64,000 nt of DNA from Athene noctua (Eukaryota > Chordata > Aves > Strigiformes > Strigidae). The position numbers and the translations under genes are program-made. This document shows, one piece after another, positions 59,630-64,000 of this stretch (position 1 is its first letter; the number at the start of each line of letters is the position of its first letter). The DNA lies in the NCBI RefSeq assembly GCF_965140245.1, contig NC_134051.1, forward strand, positions 5,106,201 to 5,170,200. Direction: 5' to 3'. Below the pieces are notes generated by a model. That model saw only the letters and a program-made list of their open reading frames with translations, was not told the DNA's origin and did not search any database.

Positions 59630-59960
59630 TCCACTAACTAACTAACCTGCTAAAATATTTATGAATAGACTAAACGCTGATAATTTGATCTAAAAGTGTC
59701 TGGTCGCTGCTCTCTTTCTTGTCCCGCCTATTGTCTAGTTGTGCATTGTAATTTTAGGCTTCGTTCGATGCACTCATCTTTTAAGACAACTGTGACCAAG
59801 TAATCAAGGCTGTCATCACAGCAGAACCTGGCTCTTGAGTCAAAAATCTCCCCACTGGTCTTTTTTCATTTCCTGGCTCAGCATCAGGGGAAGAGATTAT
59901 GTGATCTGATAGGTAAAATTATCCCATCAGAGGTGAACGTCCTAATAAAAGGCTTTTGCA
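59630..59960. promoter_or_regulatory. Candidate distal regulatory element
   Basis: Contains CTAACTAACTAACC, AAATATTTATGAATAG, CTGATAATTTGATC, and two SOX-type words CTATTGTC (59728) and GCATTGTAAT (CATTGT at 59744), then CCAAGTAATCAAGG and several CpGs (GGTCGC, CCCGCC, TTCGTTCGATG). Dense and non-repetitive. Called on composition and motifs only. Confidence 0.35.
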
Positions 59961-62569
59961 GGCCTGGTTGTATGATATCCCTGAGAAGGCTACATTCATT
60001 TGGAGCCCTTTATTGAAGGGAATGCTCAGTCCCTATGGAAACCCAATGGGACAAAAGGCAATTCTAGCTGCTAAGACACCCACAACTACACACATACACA
60101 CAGAGAGACTTACACACAGGTCAAGGATGCAAAACTGTTGCATTTCCCTGATTGGAGGGAGGGGGAAAAAAGGGACAATAACAAAACATCCCAATGTTGG
60201 ATGTTTGGCTCAAAACTGAGAGCTGTGTTTTCCCAGCTGGTTAAAATTGTGGGTGATGAGCACTGCTTTGGCCTGTCTGTCCAAAAAAAAGAGAAAATGA
60301 TCTACAAGTCTTAATTGGTGTTTTTGGGGCAATGTGATCAGGTTCAATGAATGTGCAGAAAGAAAAATGGAAATGATTCTGGGTGACCTTCTCCAAGACC
60401 TCTGCTGTTTCTCGGACTGTTTGGTCAGCTGCTTTCTTTTTTCAGTTGGTTTTGAAAGGAGTTTTTAAAAAGTGAAAGCAAACTTTCTGAGATTTACTTT
60501 GAGTGATGCAAAATAGTTAGTGAGGGTGAGGAAGGTGGCCTGTTGGGGACTGTCCTCTCTCTGCAGGGTCATGCCTGGGAGCCGGTGGGACACGATGCAC
60601 AGAGCATCTCCTGGGTGCTGGCTGAGCTCCCTGCCTGGGAGAGCTGAGCCTGGGAGGTTCAGAGATTGGAAGAAGAAATGAGCATGTGTCCTTCCATCAA
60701 CCTGGGGGATTTTGGGGGTGGAGGAAGGCAAAGGGGAGAAGCAGCTTGGTGTTTGCACTTTTAGGAGTGGCTCAGAGGGATGCAGACGCTGGTCAGAGGG
60801 AACCAAAGGTGGGTGCCAACTGCAGACTTGCCAGCAGCGAGCAGAAGAAGCAGGGAAAGGTGTGGTGGATTGCTTGCTGCGGTGATGCACTGGGTGAGCT
60901 GGGCTCTTTATCAGCCCTGTCTTGGTGGTGTTTGCACACCGAGTCCCTGCAACTAGCTTTGTCACCCCAAATCTCCCCACTTCAAACCAGGGAGCACCCT
61001 CTGCAAGGGCTGGGATTTGTTCCTGCTTCTTGGGGAGGCCAGGGGAGATAGAGAGGAGCACATTGCACATCTGAAAAGTGTGTTTTCAATTAAAAGAAGA
61101 AAAAGCTCCAAAATACACAGTGGGTTAAACATTATGGTAAAAAGCATTCAAGCTGCTCTTCCATTGCAAAGTAACCAACAGTTTACGTGTGTGATTGCAG
61201 GCAGGTGGTTCCTGTTCGTATTAAAAATGAGTAATCCAAGCCCTCAGAGGGTTTCTTCAGAGACAATCTGGACAGACCTGGAAGTCCAATGTGCCTTTTA
61301 AACCATAAGTGTTTCCCCTCCATATCCCAGAATTCTCCTTCCCAAGCATTTTGAAGGAGCTCTTGGCCAGTGGAACACTGTGGTCAGGAAGGGGAAAACC
61401 TGTTACCGTAAATTAAGAGATCCCCTGCTCCCCGCAGCCTTCAGGGAAATCTAAACCAAAGCTCCTTGCGGGTGGTGGGTGGGTGGAGGCTCTGCCCTGA
61501 TGGGGTGACGTCCCCACCCCACCGCCAGCCTTCCCAGGGTCCACCAGCATGGCTCACACCTGAAAGCTCTATTAGTGGAGCTGGCATGGGTTTTGCTGAT
61601 GCCTGGTTGAAAGACCCCAGCATGGGCTGTTCATTGCCCATTGCGCCAGAGCAGAGAGTCTCCCGATGCTGTTACCTGCTACTGGCATCTAAGGAGTTAT
61701 AGACCACAGACACATAATGAATTGCTGCTCTGCTCCAGGTGAGAGCCACCTCCGCATGTCTGCAGGTCTGTGTGAGTTTCTTGGTTATCATCATGAATTT
61801 TTTCCTCCCAGCACCAACTTTCTGCCTCGCTGGATCCTTGCAAGGGCCCTGTGCTGTCCTACTGCTCCTGCCATCGGGTCGGGCTGTTTGCCTGCTGTCT
61901 GCATGCAGTGTCCTACCCGGGGGAAGGCACAAGCCCCGTTGGTGACTGCAGGATGAGCTACCCCGCTTGCTGGTCCCAGAAACTACAGGCTGCACTGCTG
62001 AGTAGCCCAGACCTGGCAGCCTTGGGTGTGGGGAGGATGGTATCGTCTTGGCACACCCAAACAGGCAGGTCCCTCCTGTATTTGTGGATTTTAGGGCCCT
62101 GCTCCAAAGCACCAGTGCGGTTGCCCTCATTGCTGTTGGGCTCAGGTGCTCCTGCTCGCCTTATGTCCCACTTCCAGGCCTTGTCCTGGCAATTAAGGGT
62201 TGGGTCCCCTGCCCGTTTTGCTGGCCCTCATGCAGCAAATCATCTTAACAAATGGTTTCCCTTAATGCCTAGATGCAGTCAGACTGCTGCCGTGCGGTGG
62301 GATTACAAGTCTGCCCAGGCTTGCAGGAGGTTCTTGCTCAGCGTGACGTGTGTGAGCAGTGTGTCTGGACAAGGGCTGTTCCTCAGGTGCCTCTGTTGTC
62401 ACTGCTTGGCTCTAGAATCACCTGATCTCCTTTGAAGGCATCGTGGCTTCAGCTCCCCTGTGCTTTTGGGTAGACTTGTTTTGAGATTCTCATCACCAAA
62501 GCTCCAGACCCTCTCCCTATTGCACAAAGGAGAAAAAAACTTAATAATATTTTAGAAGAAGGCTTGAGG
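59961..62569. other. Intergenic, no gene recognised
   Basis: A CA-rich stretch at about 60083-60120. Open frames at 60465-61070 (minus, 201 codons) and 61851-62435 (plus, 194 codons) lack domains and are overlapped by open frames on the other strand. Confidence 0.5.
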
Positions 62570-62960
62570 GCTGCATTGCAGTTTAACTTGATCACCCGGG
62601 GGAATAAAAGAATACCACATGCGGAGATCTTTTACTTAACATTGCGATGTTTAATCTTGCCCAGTCAGCAGTTTTTGAACATATTCCAGGAAAGCTTTTA
62701 AGCCTGATAAAGCCGGGGCTTTTGCATTTTCAAGTGATACTTTAGCTACAAATGACATGCTCTACTTGTCATTTGGCTTTAAAGGAAGGTAATTAAAATC
62801 TTCCTAAGAGTACAGTTACACCAGGGAAAGAACTAACATAAACTAAAATAAAAAGAGAGAGACAAGCCCACAAAAATGCAATTTAGCAGATGAAAAATGT
62901 AAAGGAAAACTGTTAAAAGATAAAAGTACCAAATGCACAATAGCTGTTTGCTGAAGGAGG
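62570..62960. promoter_or_regulatory. Candidate distal regulatory element with 9-bp inverted repeat
   Basis: AT-rich unique block with TTTAATCTTG, TTTGCATTTTC, GGTAATTAAAATC and a perfect inverted pair CAAATGACA (62749-62757) / TGTCATTTG (62767-62775) separated by nine bases. TGACA/TGTCA halves resemble MEIS/TGIF-type sites. Regulatory role is inferred. Confidence 0.35.
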
Positions 62961-64000
62961 ACTAATGATATGGGAGGTACTAAGACTTACACAGCAAAAG
63001 CATGGGCAAGGCGAGGGAATTTCCAGCCTATATTATTTGCAGTTTTTAGGGCCACTGGGAGCCTCAAGACAGACTTGCAACTGTCTATTGCAGTCCTGGC
63101 TGCAAGAGACATACTCTGTCATGCAAGGTGTGAAGAGAACCTGAAAGACAAATCCAGCTGTGAGCCCTTGCCTGAAGCTGGGTGGGTGCAAGTGAAGCAT
63201 TTCAAGCAGAGTTTTGGGACAATCACCCACTATCACCTCGCCAGCCCCCCAGGCACGCACCTCAGCACTCAGCATGTTTCACCCCAAAAGGACCACAGCG
63301 GGAACTTCTTCCTTTCTCCTTCCAGAGAACCTCGTACAGTTGTGTCATTGCTGGTTTTGATCTGTGGAGAGAAAAAGGAGTATGACTGAAGTGCATCATT
63401 CCCGAAGAACCTTCACTTCCAAACAGCTGGAACAGTTCAGAGACGTTCCAGCATAAAAATGGGGAAATGAAATTTTCTCCTAGGATAACATCAAGCCTGC
63501 ATCATTCAACAGCCTCTGGCATACTCAGCCGTCGAGAGAGGCCTGCTGATGAGTTCAGCAAAAACAGACACTATCCATCTCTCCAGGATCAAATGTAAAA
63601 TAAGAATCTTTTCTTGTTTGGGTCATGATCTGATACCAGACCGGCTGGAGCAGCTGGTGGTTTGAAACCTGGAACTTCCCTCGTGATGGCAGATTCCCCT
63701 GAGGCCCACATATTTATTAGTATCATTTGCCACTATAAAATGAATAATATCTCTGCATGGTCGCTGCATGTAGTAGTTTGCCTTTGTTAGTGATTATTAC
63801 TCCCTGATGCCTGTGTCTCTGAGACAAAGTCTTCCTCCCTCCTCCAGACAGACACAAATACGAGCAGGGAAGAGAAGCAAGCTTTGTTCTCAGATGGAAG
63901 AGCAGAAGGAAGATGAGTGCAACAAGTCCAACCTCAGCCCACTTTTTGTCCTTCTTTTTTGCAAGTCAAAATGAGCCCCGTAAGAGAGAAAATCTGCCTG
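62961..64000. other. Intergenic to window end, no gene recognised
   Basis: Ordinary sequence with a small motif-dense stretch at 63700-63860 (ATTTATTAGTATC, GCCTTTGTTAGTGATTATTACTCC, a SOX-type CCTTTGTT at 63781) that may be another candidate element. No exon recognised at the right edge. Confidence 0.5.

Noticed and set aside
13000..64000. Search for SSTR5 or another neighbour expected near mammalian SOX8
   Set aside because: No receptor-like seven-span open frame or other known product was found on either strand. The next gene probably lies beyond the window.
1..64000. CRISPR arrays, bacterial operons, prophage or integrated viral genes
   Set aside because: No direct-repeat/spacer arrays, ribosome-binding-site-spaced gene runs, or recognisable viral proteins were seen. 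The sequence is ordinary vertebrate DNA.

Overview
The window is vertebrate nuclear DNA, most likely from a bird. The evidence is a split, GC-rich SOX8 gene with short introns, CR1-type LINE fragments, and poly-C runs and CpG islands of the kind common on avian microchromosomes. A turtle or crocodilian is not formally excluded, because CR1 also occurs there. I see no prokaryotic gene organisation, tRNA, rRNA, CRISPR array or viral gene. Two genes are supported: the first coding exon of LMF1 on the minus strand and the complete coding region of SOX8 on the plus strand. They stand head to head, as I recall for the mammalian orthologues.

Layout: 1-754 is LMF1 intron 1. LMF1 coding exon 1 lies at 953-755 (minus) inside a CpG island of about 480-1260. 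The 7.5 kb spacer (954-8513) holds perfect short inverted repeats near 1.3 and 3.6 kb, an AT-rich block with clustered SOX-type sites at 6.6-7.0 kb, and a large CpG island from about 7.28 kb that carries the SOX8 promoter. SOX8 occupies 8514-8956, 10284-10522 and 11443-12179, giving 472 residues in three coding exons, with one intron inside the HMG box. Its AT-rich 3'UTR ends at about 12.98 kb or, if longer, near 13.76 kb.

From about 13.8 kb to the end (50 kb) I recognise no protein-coding gene. The open frames there have no familiar domains and look like chance or repeat-driven frames. The region contains several AT-rich, motif-dense blocks that look like candidate distal regulatory elements; the best is 18.93-19.29 kb, next to an orphan CpG cluster at 18.46-18.65 kb. 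It also contains two old CR1 fragments (57.1 and 58.6-59.2 kb), a 17-copy TTCTA array (51.5 kb), two long poly-C tracts (26.1 and 28.6 kb), and an unrecognised element of about 630 bp with imperfect inverted arms and a 202-codon open frame (39.45-40.08 kb).

LMF1 acts in the ER in lipase maturation and SOX8 is a SOXE transcription factor. I infer no functional link beyond shared neighbourhood. The downstream gene-poor tract fits a developmental-regulator landscape serving SOX8. Statements about conservation are inferences from composition and motif density, since no alignment could be run.
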